Of a stretch of 13,564 nucleotides of DNA, positions 7,771 through 13,564 are shown in pieces. Where the stretch lies: contig JAKAYH010000022.1 of the NCBI GenBank assembly GCA_021826835.1, positions 1 to 13,564 on the forward strand, read 5' to 3'. The position numbers and the translations under genes are program-made. Source of the stretch: Thermoplasmata archaeon. GTDB taxonomy: Archaea > Thermoplasmatota > Thermoplasmata > Thermoplasmatales > Thermoplasmataceae. Each line of letters starts with the position of its first letter. Position 1 is the stretch's first letter. The notes below the pieces were generated by a model. The model saw nothing but the letters and a program-made list of their open reading frames with translations, made no database searches and was not told the origin of the DNA.

Positions 7771-8054
7771 AGTTTAAACAAGCCAGCAAACAAAGGGTTT
7801 AATGTAAGTTTTGTCAATATATTTTTGCGAAACTCAATTTTAAAAAATTCGATTAGGGGTTGCAGAAAATACTGTAGAGATATGAATGATAAAAAGGAGG
7901 TTTTTATATCAATATTTTACACAGTACTATTGAACTCACAAATAAATAGAAAACATTGCCGAAGAACCTTTCAATCGAGTTGTAGTAATAAACTAGAATA
8001 TAACTCCTATCAATTACGATTTTCTGGAGCCTGAGAGAAAACTCAAAGACTATT
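7771..8054. other. Intergenic stretch without a convincing gene
   Basis: About 280 bases, AT-rich, with short scattered frames only. A GGAGG ribosome-site-like motif at about 7896 is not followed by a usable start at the right distance, so it may be the remains of a lost gene start. A 69-codon frame here (7825-8034) has no protein-like features. Confidence 0.4.
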
Positions 8055-8087
8055 TTGATGCCATATTACAAATCAATGCGCTTACAT

Positions 8088-8104
8088 AAAACAAATATAT
8101 ATGC
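8088..8104 (+). promoter_or_regulatory. TATA promoter for the GT2 gene
   Basis: ACAAATATATATG has its TATA centre near 8097, 27 bases before ATG 8124. This is the spacing expected for a leaderless archaeal transcript beginning at that ATG. No ribosome site is visible before any of the candidate starts. Confidence 0.5.
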
Positions 8105-8123
8105 CGTTTATATGTTAAATTCA

Positions 8124-8990
8124 ATGCAATCCTCTTTAAGTGAAATTATTCACCTAAACAAATCAAAAACATTCCCTATGAATATACAAATTAACACGAT
8201 AATTCAACCTGTGCCAAATCAACAAAATTTGAAAGATGTCTCTATCATAATCCCGGCTTATAATGAAGAAAAAAGGATAATTCGAACGCTGGATGAAATC
8301 AGCGACTTTATAAAGAGGGAAAATCTAAATTGGGAAGTTATTGTAGCAGTAGATGGAAATGATAGAACAATAGACATTGTTAATTCATATGAGAATAGTT
8401 ATTATACAATTAAAGCAAATCACTCTGTTAATAGAGAGGGAATGGGTGGAGCAATTAAAAGGGGTATCCTTGCATCGTCCGGAGATTTGATATTTTTAAT
8501 GGATGCGGATGGGAGTGCGACTTTAACAAATCTGATAAGATCAATTTCTTCATTAGAATTAGAATCATATGATATCATCAATTTCGATAGATATTCTACA
8601 AAAGAAAATTTTATCCCATTCAAAAGATGGTTTTCGAGCAGAATATTCAATATAATATTACGAGGTATTTTTAGAATAGAGGTAAATGATACACAGTGTG
8701 GATATAAAATAATTAGACGCGATAAAATTGAACCCTTTTTGAGGGACATAACAGTATCAGATGCTTTCTTTCTCAGTGCTTTATTTATTTATTCCAAAAA
8801 AATAAAATTGAGGACAATAGAAATACCAATAAAATACCATCACACTAAAGGAAGTAAATTCAATGTTTTAATGACAGGCTTGTCATACATTATAACAATA
8901 ACGGCGTTTAAATTAAAAAATTCAGAATTTTTTGAGTATGTACCCAAATCCTTCAAAGACATATATTATCAAAAATTGAAATATTTATAG
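8124..8990 (+). CDS. GT2 glycosyltransferase, dolichyl-phosphate sugar synthase-like (ALG5/DPG type)
   Basis: Likely transfers a hexose from a sugar nucleotide to a polyprenyl (dolichyl) phosphate, providing lipid-linked sugar donors for surface glycans. From ATG 8124 it is 288 aa. The GT-A domain starts at residue 39 with SIIIPAYNEE. AVDGNDRT is at 75-82, the metal-binding MDADGSA at 126-132, and NDTQCGYK at 188-195, the last resembling the DTQCGFK motif of ALG5-like enzymes. There is no clear C-terminal membrane pair, so it may be peripheral. The start is chosen from TATA spacing. In-frame starts at 8055 (TTG), 8058, 8076, 8112 and 8178 exist, but only residues after the GT-A motif are alignable. 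It is the only gene on the plus strand that looks functional, bounded by repeats and an IS. Confidence 0.85.
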   Translation: MQSSLSEIIHLNKSKTFPMNIQINTIIQPVPNQQNLKDVSIIIPAYNEEKRIIRTLDEISDFIKRENLNWEVIVAVDGNDRTIDIVNSYENSYYTIKANHSVNREGMGGAIKRGILASSGDLIFLMDADGSATLTNLIRSISSLELESYDIINFDRYSTKENFIPFKRWFSSRIFNIILRGIFRIEVNDTQCGYKIIRRDKIEPFLRDITVSDAFFLSALFIYSKKIKLRTIEIPIKYHHTKGSKFNVLMTGLSYIITITAFKLKNSEFFEYVPKSFKDIYYQKLKYL

Positions 8991-9092
8991 ATATTTTTGC
9001 AGATGTATCGCTCTTTTAATGCACGAAGGATTCGCCTCAAAATAATATGCTCAGGGGAATATTGATAATATTGGACATCTTTAAGTTCCAAG
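8991..9092. other. Short stretch between the GT2 gene and repeat copy B
   Basis: No plus-strand gene. On the minus strand a frame reading IYALELKDVQYYQYSPEHII and then LRRILRALKERY is open through this stretch and has a protein-like composition. It follows an in-frame TAG after LNLK in copy B. It may be the remnant of the gene from which the repeat derives. Confidence 0.25.
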
Positions 9093-9126
9093 GCATATAT
9101 ATTCTGAACTCCGCATCTTTTGGCAC
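9037..9126 (-). pseudogene. Second copy of the small ORF, shortened (repeat copy B)
   Basis: From GTG 9126 the frame reads VPKDAEFRIYM, matching copy A (MPQDAQFR, then YM after a nine-codon gap). It then continues without similarity to a stop at 9037. The upstream frame in this copy is clean (VETERTARQ then KEIFKGLNLK and stop), whereas copy A has a stop inside that stretch. The GTG start, the in-frame deletion and the lack of similarity beyond it suggest a remnant. Another frame across 8994-9120 is also open and could be the true ancestral one, so the assignment is tentative. Confidence 0.2.
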
Positions 9127-9203
9127 ACTATTTCAAGTTCAATCCTTTGAATATCTCCTTCTGTCTGGCTGTGCGTTCTGTTTCCACCATTGTGCCGTCT
9201 GAC
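9093..9203. repeat. Direct repeat copy B, right of the GT2 gene, ending at the IS
   Basis: This partner of the repeat at 7478-7614 stops abruptly at about 9203, exactly where the insertion sequence begins (terminal repeat from 9201-9208). Copy A continues past the matching point into unrelated sequence. The insertion therefore most likely landed at or cut this copy. A 27-base segment present in copy A is missing here. Confidence 0.85.
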
Positions 9204-9207
9204 CCTC

Positions 9208-9231
9208 AACTCGTTTGAAATGTAGGCACAT
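9208..9231 (+). repeat. Left terminal inverted repeat of the IS
   Basis: Matches the reverse complement of 10841-10864 at 21 of 24 bases. The only mismatches are three adjacent central positions. It lies directly after repeat copy B. Confidence 0.85.
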
Positions 9232-9297
9232 ATTTATTTCATTCTTTGTGTGAATCAGTATTATACGCAATAAGATGTAGAAAAGTCTTTATTAAGT

Positions 9298-10866
9298 ATG
9301 TGTCCATCTTAAGTCCACGACGAGTTTTTTAGAATCAAGAAAATTCATGGAAAGGAATACAAATACGAGATCATACCGTATTATGACAAAGAGACCAGGA
9401 AAATCAGACAATGATCGAGATATATTGGTCCTGTTAATGATGGAAAGGTTGTGGAGAAAACTGTAACTACATATTCCTATGGTGATCTCTTACCTGTAAT
9501 GAAGGTTTTAAAGGATCTCAATCTCCCGGGAATGCTTAAGAATGTTGTGGGGGAACATTCCACAATTGTATTAATCATGGCCATAAACAGGGTGATCAGA
9601 CCGGAAGCCATGAATAACGTGGAATCATGGTATGATGATTCTTACCTTAAGGTCATATATCCGGCAAATATGAATTCATCCAATCTTTCCAAAGTGATGG
9701 AATCCGTAGGGAATATGAATCCGAATCATGGGTTCCTGAAAGAGATATTGAAATATACGGGAGATTCCGGAGCAATGTATTATGATCTCACATCCTTTTC
9801 ATCACATTCAAGGAACATTGAATTCCTTGAATACGGATATTCCAGATCCGATCCCGATTTCCCACAGGTCAATATATCACTCATTGAGGATCGGAATACC
9901 GGATTGCCCATATTTTATGATATATATCCGGGAAGTGTTGTTGATGTATCAACAGTGAAGAATACCGTTGAGATATTGAAATCGGCAGGGGTAAAGAATA
10001 TCACATTCATCATGGATCGTGGTATGTTCTCCACGGAGAATATTGAATATCTTATGTTGGAGCATATAGATTTCATAATGCCTGCAACATATTCATTAAG
10101 AGCAGTAAAGAAGATTGCACTTCGGGCAAGGCGTAAAATAGAGAGGGAAAATAATATGATCCATCTGTCCGGTGAAATCATCTTTGCCGAGAAACACAAA
10201 CTCACCATTGGAAATAGCGAGATCAACACATGGGTATATTACGATCCTGAAAGGGATAAAAGAGAAAGATCTGCATTCTATCTGACAATGCACGGAAAGA
10301 TTGAACATTTACGAAAAAGACAATTGAGAAGATACGAGAAACCGGTATATGTTGTGGAAGAAATCATGGGTGGATATCTTAATTTCATCACATGGAAATA
10401 TGATCGTGATTCCAATACCTTTACTGTGAAAATAAAAGAGAATGCGGTATCACAAAGAGTAAACAGGTGCGGTATAACCATTATTGCATTCACCGGAGAA
10501 TATGATTCCCCTGATCTATTGATGCAATACAGAAAAAGAGATTCTGTTGAGAAGTTGTTTCTCTCTTCAAAAAGTTTCCTTGGTGCAGAACCTCTGAGGG
10601 TTCATGGTTTAGAGGCCTTACGAGGGAATCTCTTCGTAAATATTGTATCTCTGGCAATACGATCCGCAATACTTACCGAGATGAAGAAAACAGATCTGGC
10701 AAACAGATATTCCATTGAAAAGATACTTCTGGAACTTCACAAAGTGAGAAAGGTAAAATTGCAGAACGGCAAGGAAATAATGACTGAGATCACAAAGAAG
10801 GAGCGGGATATCATTGAAAAGTTCTCAATCAAATCAGAACATGTGCCTACATTCTTAACGAGTTAA
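9298..10866 (+). pseudogene. IS1634-like DDE transposase with nonsense-interrupted N-terminus
   Basis: The longest open part runs from GTG 9451 to 10866 (471 aa). The same frame continues upstream with clear transposase sequence: FFRIKKIHGKEYKYEIIPYY, then KETRKIRQ, then a TGA at 9412-9414, then SRYIGPVNDGKVVEK. The YIG segment is the conserved N-terminal motif of this IS4-superfamily group. A second stop, TAA at 9310, follows ATG 9298. DDE residues visible in the open part are Asp in YYDLTSFS, Asp in FIMDRGMFS and Glu in YRKRDSVEKLF. CGA to TGA would explain the second nonsense codon with one change. The gene is probably inactive, though a shortened product from GTG 9451 keeps the whole catalytic core. 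Confidence 0.8.
10841..10864 (-). repeat. Right terminal inverted repeat of the IS
   Basis: Partner of 9208-9231. It overlaps the last codons of the transposase frame, whose C-terminus (HVPTFLTS and stop) is encoded within it. Confidence 0.85.
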
Positions 10867-11173
10867 GGATCTCAGAGATGATGATATCCTGAAGGGATAT
10901 GTGTTTGTATCATTTATATCACTTATTGCTTATTACAGGATATTAAAGCTCCTGAAGAATAAGAAGATCAACAACAGAATAAGCGTGAAAGATTCTCTCC
11001 TCCAGTTATCAAAGATATACCTGACAGACGTTGAAGAGAGAACCATAATGGCAGAAATTTTTGATCTTAAACCAGAACTGACCCTAAAAAGGTTCCGAGT
11101 TGGGGTTGCAGTTATTCCAAAGAAAGTTGAAATGACTGTTGAACTGTTCAAAGACAAGATACCCATAGATTAA
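10859..11173 (+). pseudogene. C-terminal stump of a second, related IS1634-like transposase
   Basis: In a different frame from the IS transposase, this stretch reads VKDLRDDDILKGYVFVSFIS and onward to a stop at 11171-11173. It aligns with the C-terminal part of the neighbouring transposase: LRGNLFVNIVSL corresponds to LKGYVFVSFISL, and RYSIEKILLELHKV to RISVKDSLLQLSKI. It is therefore a paralogue, not a continuation. Nothing of its N-terminal or catalytic part is present left of the IS. It ends one base before the stop of the convergent GT4 gene. Confidence 0.75.
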
Positions 11174-11174
11174 A

Positions 11175-12350
11175 TTAATAGGATCTTAGGTTATTAAGCA
11201 TGTTTAATATTTTTGGAAAAATTATTTCTGATCCTAGTGTTTCATAAATGTTCTTTTGTATGGTATACCTCAATAATTTGAACTGCTCAAAGTTGGTTTT
11301 CCACATTGCATAATACCTTAAGATCGCCTCCGCAAATTTTGTAGTGTCAAACGGATCTATAAGCACACCTTGCAAAGGTTTGATTATTATATCCGAAGGT
11401 CCTGGAATATTGAAGGCAATGCATGGTAGACCATAGCTTTGAGCTCCGACAATACCAAGAGAAAATGATTCTATCTTAGAAGTAGTTATGAATAGCGATG
11501 CCTCATTACTAAGCTGAACTAACTCTCTTTCCGACACAAAACCTTTATTAGCTATATTATACGGATGTTCGGATACCATCTCATCAATAAGAGCAGTCCC
11601 ATTTCCAAATCCACCAGTGATACAAAATTTCACTCCCGTTTCCTTTTGTAGTGTTATCTTAATGATATTTACCAATAAATCTATACCTTTAATATCCACA
11701 CTTTGCACTCCAGAAAAAAGAATCATAAACTCATGATCATTAAATATTATTTTTTCTGCTTTTCTATAGACAGCATCAGAAATCAAGTGAATATTTCCGC
11801 TAAATCTAATAGACCGAAGAGATTCTAATTGTTTCTTATTGATAATGTGAATATCTCGCACAAAACCTTTAAAAAAAACTAATAATGGAATCCTGTAGAT
11901 ATGCCAAATTTTTTTCTTAAAATTAGACTGTGCAGATCGGTTCCCAAATAAAAACGATTCGGGAATGTGCATACCATATATGTATGTAATTTTTCTAATT
12001 CTACTATAAAAAGAAAGAAATATGCCTGTAAAAAGAGATTCGTCAATGTTGTAAATAGTGTTTACTTCCCGCAACCTTTTAAGGTTTTTAGCACTAAAAA
12101 CAGGAAAAAATGGGATGATTTTAAAAGGAATTGTCTTGAATAGCATGATTTCCGCATCGCACATATCTTGAAGTTCGGAGATTGAGATATTATCTTGTGA
12201 ATTATTCACCGGAGAAAAAATAGTAACACGGACATTGTGCTCAATTAATTCATTCGCAAGCCAAATAGCGTATCTTTCAGCCCCTCCAAAAGAAGTCAGA
12301 GGTGAACCGGTAAATATCGCAATCCGCATAGATATTAACTGCTGATTCAT
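11175..12350 (-). CDS. GT4-family glycosyltransferase (GT-B fold)
   Basis: A 391-aa retaining-type glycosyltransferase. The N-terminal acceptor domain begins MRIAIFTG (8-15) with the family GGAERY motif at 22-27. The C-terminal donor domain begins around FSGVQSVDIKGIDLL and carries ITTSKIESFSLGIVGAQSYG with the first Glu of the EX7E motif at residue 294. The second Glu position (302) is Gly, a departure from most GT4 enzymes that may alter donor handling. No membrane segment is obvious. Start ATG 12350 has GGAG six bases upstream and a TATA element at archaeal spacing. ATG 12329 (MRIAIF) is a possible shorter start. The gene is convergent with the transposase stump at its 3' end. It likely belongs to the same surface-glycan function as the left half, but the sugar is unknown. 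Confidence 0.88.
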   Translation of the reverse strand: MNQQLISMRIAIFTGSPLTSFGGAERYAIWLANELIEHNVRVTIFSPVNNSQDNISISELQDMCDAEIMLFKTIPFKIIPFFPVFSAKNLKRLREVNTIYNIDESLFTGIFLSFYSRIRKITYIYGMHIPESFLFGNRSAQSNFKKKIWHIYRIPLLVFFKGFVRDIHIINKKQLESLRSIRFSGNIHLISDAVYRKAEKIIFNDHEFMILFSGVQSVDIKGIDLLVNIIKITLQKETGVKFCITGGFGNGTALIDEMVSEHPYNIANKGFVSERELVQLSNEASLFITTSKIESFSLGIVGAQSYGLPCIAFNIPGPSDIIIKPLQGVLIDPFDTTKFAEAILRYYAMWKTNFEQFKLLRYTIQKNIYETLGSEIIFPKILNMLNNLRSY

Positions 12351-12366
12351 TTTGTCTCCATATTAG

Positions 12367-12389
12367 GTCAATATAGATATTTTTTCAAA
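12367..12389 (-). promoter_or_regulatory. TATA promoter of the GT4 gene
   Basis: On the minus strand TTGAAAAAATATCTATATTG lies about 17-39 bases before ATG 12350, with a TATA centre at 12376-12381. This allows transcription to start at or a few bases before the ATG. A GGAG at the short leader position makes either leaderless or short-leader translation possible. Confidence 0.45.
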
Positions 12390-12402
12390 TTGACTATGTC
12401 AA
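12390..12402. promoter_or_regulatory. Short perfect palindrome upstream of the GT4 promoter
   Basis: TTGAC-TAT-GTCAA is a 5-bp inverted repeat with a 3-base spacer. It sits immediately upstream of the TATA element of the GT4 gene, the usual place for an activator site in archaea. The pattern is short and AT-rich, so chance is not excluded. Confidence 0.2.
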
Positions 12403-12413
12403 TAGAGTAGACC

Positions 12414-12481
12414 TCTGGCATTACCCAGAAACCAGTCGTCGAATGTAACGGACAGTGTTCTCGCATTACACTTACCGACTG
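12414..12481 (-). other. Two consecutive hairpins downstream of the group II intron ORF remnant
   Basis: On the minus strand, right after the maturase stop, CAGTCG (12476-12481) pairs with CGACTG (12433-12438), enclosing a second stem TGTAA/TTACA across a symmetric 5/5 internal loop. A separate hairpin TCTGG-GTAATG-CCAGA lies at 12414-12429. Domains V and VI of a group II intron would be expected here. The first structure does not match the usual domain V consensus, so this may be a degenerate intron 3' end or something else. Confidence 0.3.
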
Positions 12482-13021
12482 CTATGAAGACATGGTATTA
12501 TAGCCTTTTCCCTGAAATATAGATAGTTTGGTATTCATGATGGAAAGATTGTGCTTCAGAATGTCCCTTTTTTTCATTTTGCGTGACATGTTGTGCTGGT
12601 GACAATACATATACATTAATCTGCACTGTGCGTAATCCCATAAACTTACAAACGATTTGGATGCAAGGCTGTGAGCGAAGTAGTAGCCCCATCCCTTCAG
12701 TATGGGTATGAGGATTTCCTTTGCTTCTTCCTGTGTTGTTAGTGATAATGCACTGTCTCCTGTTAGGCTGAGTATCTTTTTCCGTATCTTCAGTTCGGAT
12801 TTGGGAGAGGGAAACCATCTGGTTACCTTCTTCTATTTCCATGAGGAATAATGCCTCACAAACTTGAAGCCTAAGAAATCAAAACCTTCTTTTGCTTTAA
12901 CCTGACGTGTCTTTTCCGTGTTAAGTGACAGACCAAGCCCTTCGATGATATCCTGTAATTTCGTGTAGGAATATTGTGGACTTCTCCTTATCAGGGCCAC
13001 GATATTATCTGCTGTAGTCGC
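12482..13021 (-). pseudogene. Group II intron reverse transcriptase/maturase, degenerate C-terminal part
   Basis: One minus-strand frame of 180 codons with a single internal TAG (12833-12835). It starts at the RT catalytic region (TADNIVALIRR where YADDFVVL is expected), then IIEGLGLSLNTEKTR and GFDFLGFKF, both strongly typical of bacterial-type group II intron RTs. After the TAG comes the maturase domain: TRWFPSPKSELKIRKKIL, then ILIPILKGWGYYFAHSLASK, the 'lrGW.nYf' motif. It ends at a TAG at 12482-12484. The N-terminal half of the RT is missing, cut at about 13021, where a different element's end begins. The lost catalytic Asp, the nonsense codon and the truncation mean it is inactive. Confidence 0.85.
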
Positions 13022-13090
13022 CGGTTAATAATTGTGCATTTTCGCCGGAATAAAAGTGATCCAGATCGCCGGTTTAATTTTGATCCATTT
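13019..13090. repeat. Three 24-bp-phased repeats, likely a mobile-element end
   Basis: CGCCGG occurs at 13019, 13043 and 13067, exactly 24 bases apart. Each is followed by a related AT-rich tail (TTAAT or AATAA, then TGATCC or TGTGCA, then ATTT). The array begins exactly where the reverse transcriptase similarity stops. Phased sub-terminal repeats of this kind are known as transposase-binding sites at IS ends, for example in the IS21 family. The assignment to that family is only a resemblance. Confidence 0.5.
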
Positions 13091-13148
13091 GCTCATGCAG
13101 ATAGTGATCATTATTGTACGGGCTGGAGGTGTGAAACATTTCATCTTC

Positions 13149-13564
13149 TTATTCTCTTTCCCATGAATCTTCCCATTTCAATGTGAAAGATACATAGTGA
13201 TATCCATCGGTTGTTATGACTATATCATTGGGTATGATGAATCTTTTAAATGATCGCATGAAGAATCCTGTTAGTGATGATTGTGAAAGATCGGCAAGTA
13301 TCTCTTCAACAAAGGTTCCGTTCTTTGAATCTTTCAATAATGCACGGTATCTGTCTTTACCATTGATGTGAATATATTCCCATCATATACAAAGTATCCC
13401 GATGATTCCATTATATGTGTTGTTGGAGAGGATATATGCCTTCTCACAGTTTCATGGGATATGATCGTATTCCCAATAATATGGAATGAATTTGCAGCTT
13501 TTCTTAAAGATGTCTTTACTCGTGATTTCATACTCTTATCTTTGATCTCATTGGGAAAGTGTTT
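13149..13564 (-). pseudogene. DDE-type transposase, frameshifted and running off the right edge
   Basis: Two minus-strand frames join into one protein. The upstream frame gives an HTH-like NTIISHETVRRHI and then SSGYFVYDG. The downstream frame gives YIHINGKDRYRALLKDSKNG and then IVITTDGYHYVSFTL, ending WERE and stop at 13149. Restoring one base in the GGGAA run near 13377-13380 gives YDGKYIHINGKDRY, so a single-base deletion explains the break. The Asp in YDGK and the Asp in TTDGY fit the first two DDE catalytic positions. The third (Glu) is not visible before the stop, so the C-terminus may also be lost. The family is not certain. The 5' end lies beyond the window. Confidence 0.6.

Larger units (their letters stand above)
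9208..10864. mobile_element. IS1634-like insertion sequence with 24-bp terminal inverted repeats
   Basis: About 1.66 kb bounded by inverted repeats 9208-9231 and 10841-10864, identical at 21 of 24 positions (AACTCGTTnnnAATGTAGGC followed by ACAT). Similarity extends weakly another seven bases outward, so the ends could be 9201 and 10871. The right repeat overlaps the last codons of the transposase gene. I see no target-site duplication at either candidate boundary. With a foreign transposase stump on the right, this suggests deletion or recombination after insertion. Confidence 0.8.

Noticed and set aside
7825..8034. 69-codon plus-strand ORF
   Set aside because: Cysteine- and asparagine-rich without any domain-like pattern. 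No TATA or ribosome site at a suitable distance, and it lies in decayed sequence.
9915..10493. Several minus-strand ORFs of 70-104 codons
   Set aside because: All are opposite the transposase catalytic core, whose motifs are on the plus strand. They are shadows.
12498..12842. 114-codon minus-strand ORF
   Set aside because: It lies in another frame across the maturase remnant. The frame with recognisable group II RT/maturase motifs is the one ending at 12482, so this ORF is a shadow.
13019..13090. Possible CRISPR array
   Set aside because: Only three units, a 6-bp invariant core and a 24-bp period leave no room for a normal repeat plus spacer. An IS end is a better explanation.
12974..13186. 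70-codon plus-strand ORF
   Set aside because: Runs across the break between the RT remnant, the phased repeats and the transposase end. It is a chance frame over several unrelated pieces.
1..13564. tRNA, rRNA or other structured RNA genes
   Set aside because: No tRNA arms with a T-loop GTTCRA pattern paired properly, and no conserved rRNA segments were seen by eye on either strand.

Overview
The window looks like an AT-rich archaeal chromosome segment, most likely Thermoplasmata (Thermoplasmatales-like). This is inferred from TATA boxes about 26-30 bases upstream of ATGs with no leader, strong GGAGGTG-type ribosome sites only inside the operon, a DUF2079-type membrane protein, and decayed IS1634-like elements. 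The species cannot be named from sequence alone.

Left half (1-7310, all minus strand) is a surface-glycan locus. Transcription enters at about 7300 and runs through five tightly packed genes: sugar C-methyltransferase, glucose-1-phosphate cytidylyltransferase (rfbF), NAD-dependent sugar epimerase/reductase, RmlC-like 3,5-epimerase and CDP-glucose 4,6-dehydratase (rfbG). Together they predict a CDP-activated, C-methyl-branched 6-deoxyhexose. No 3-deoxygenation enzyme (RfbH type) is present. After a separate promoter come a glycosyltransferase with a GT-A-like signature and, translationally coupled to it, a DUF2079-type multispanning protein that runs off the left edge. Its outer domain is dense in N-glycosylation sequons.

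Middle (7311-11173) is a mobile-element graveyard around one intact GT2 gene (ALG5/dolichyl-phosphate-sugar-synthase-like, plus strand). Two diverged direct repeats lie on either side of that gene. The right copy abuts an IS1634-like insertion sequence with 24-bp terminal inverted repeats. Its transposase has lost its N-terminus to nonsense codons. Joined to its right end is the C-terminal stump of a second, related transposase.

Right part (11175-13564) has an intact GT4-type glycosyltransferase (minus) with its own promoter. It is followed by the C-terminal half of a degenerate group II intron reverse transcriptase/maturase, interrupted at its catalytic YADD region by an element end carrying three 24-bp-phased repeats, and then by a frameshifted DDE transposase that runs off the right edge. 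Overall, this is a nucleotide-sugar/glycosyltransferase island whose outer parts have been reshaped by several generations of mobile elements.
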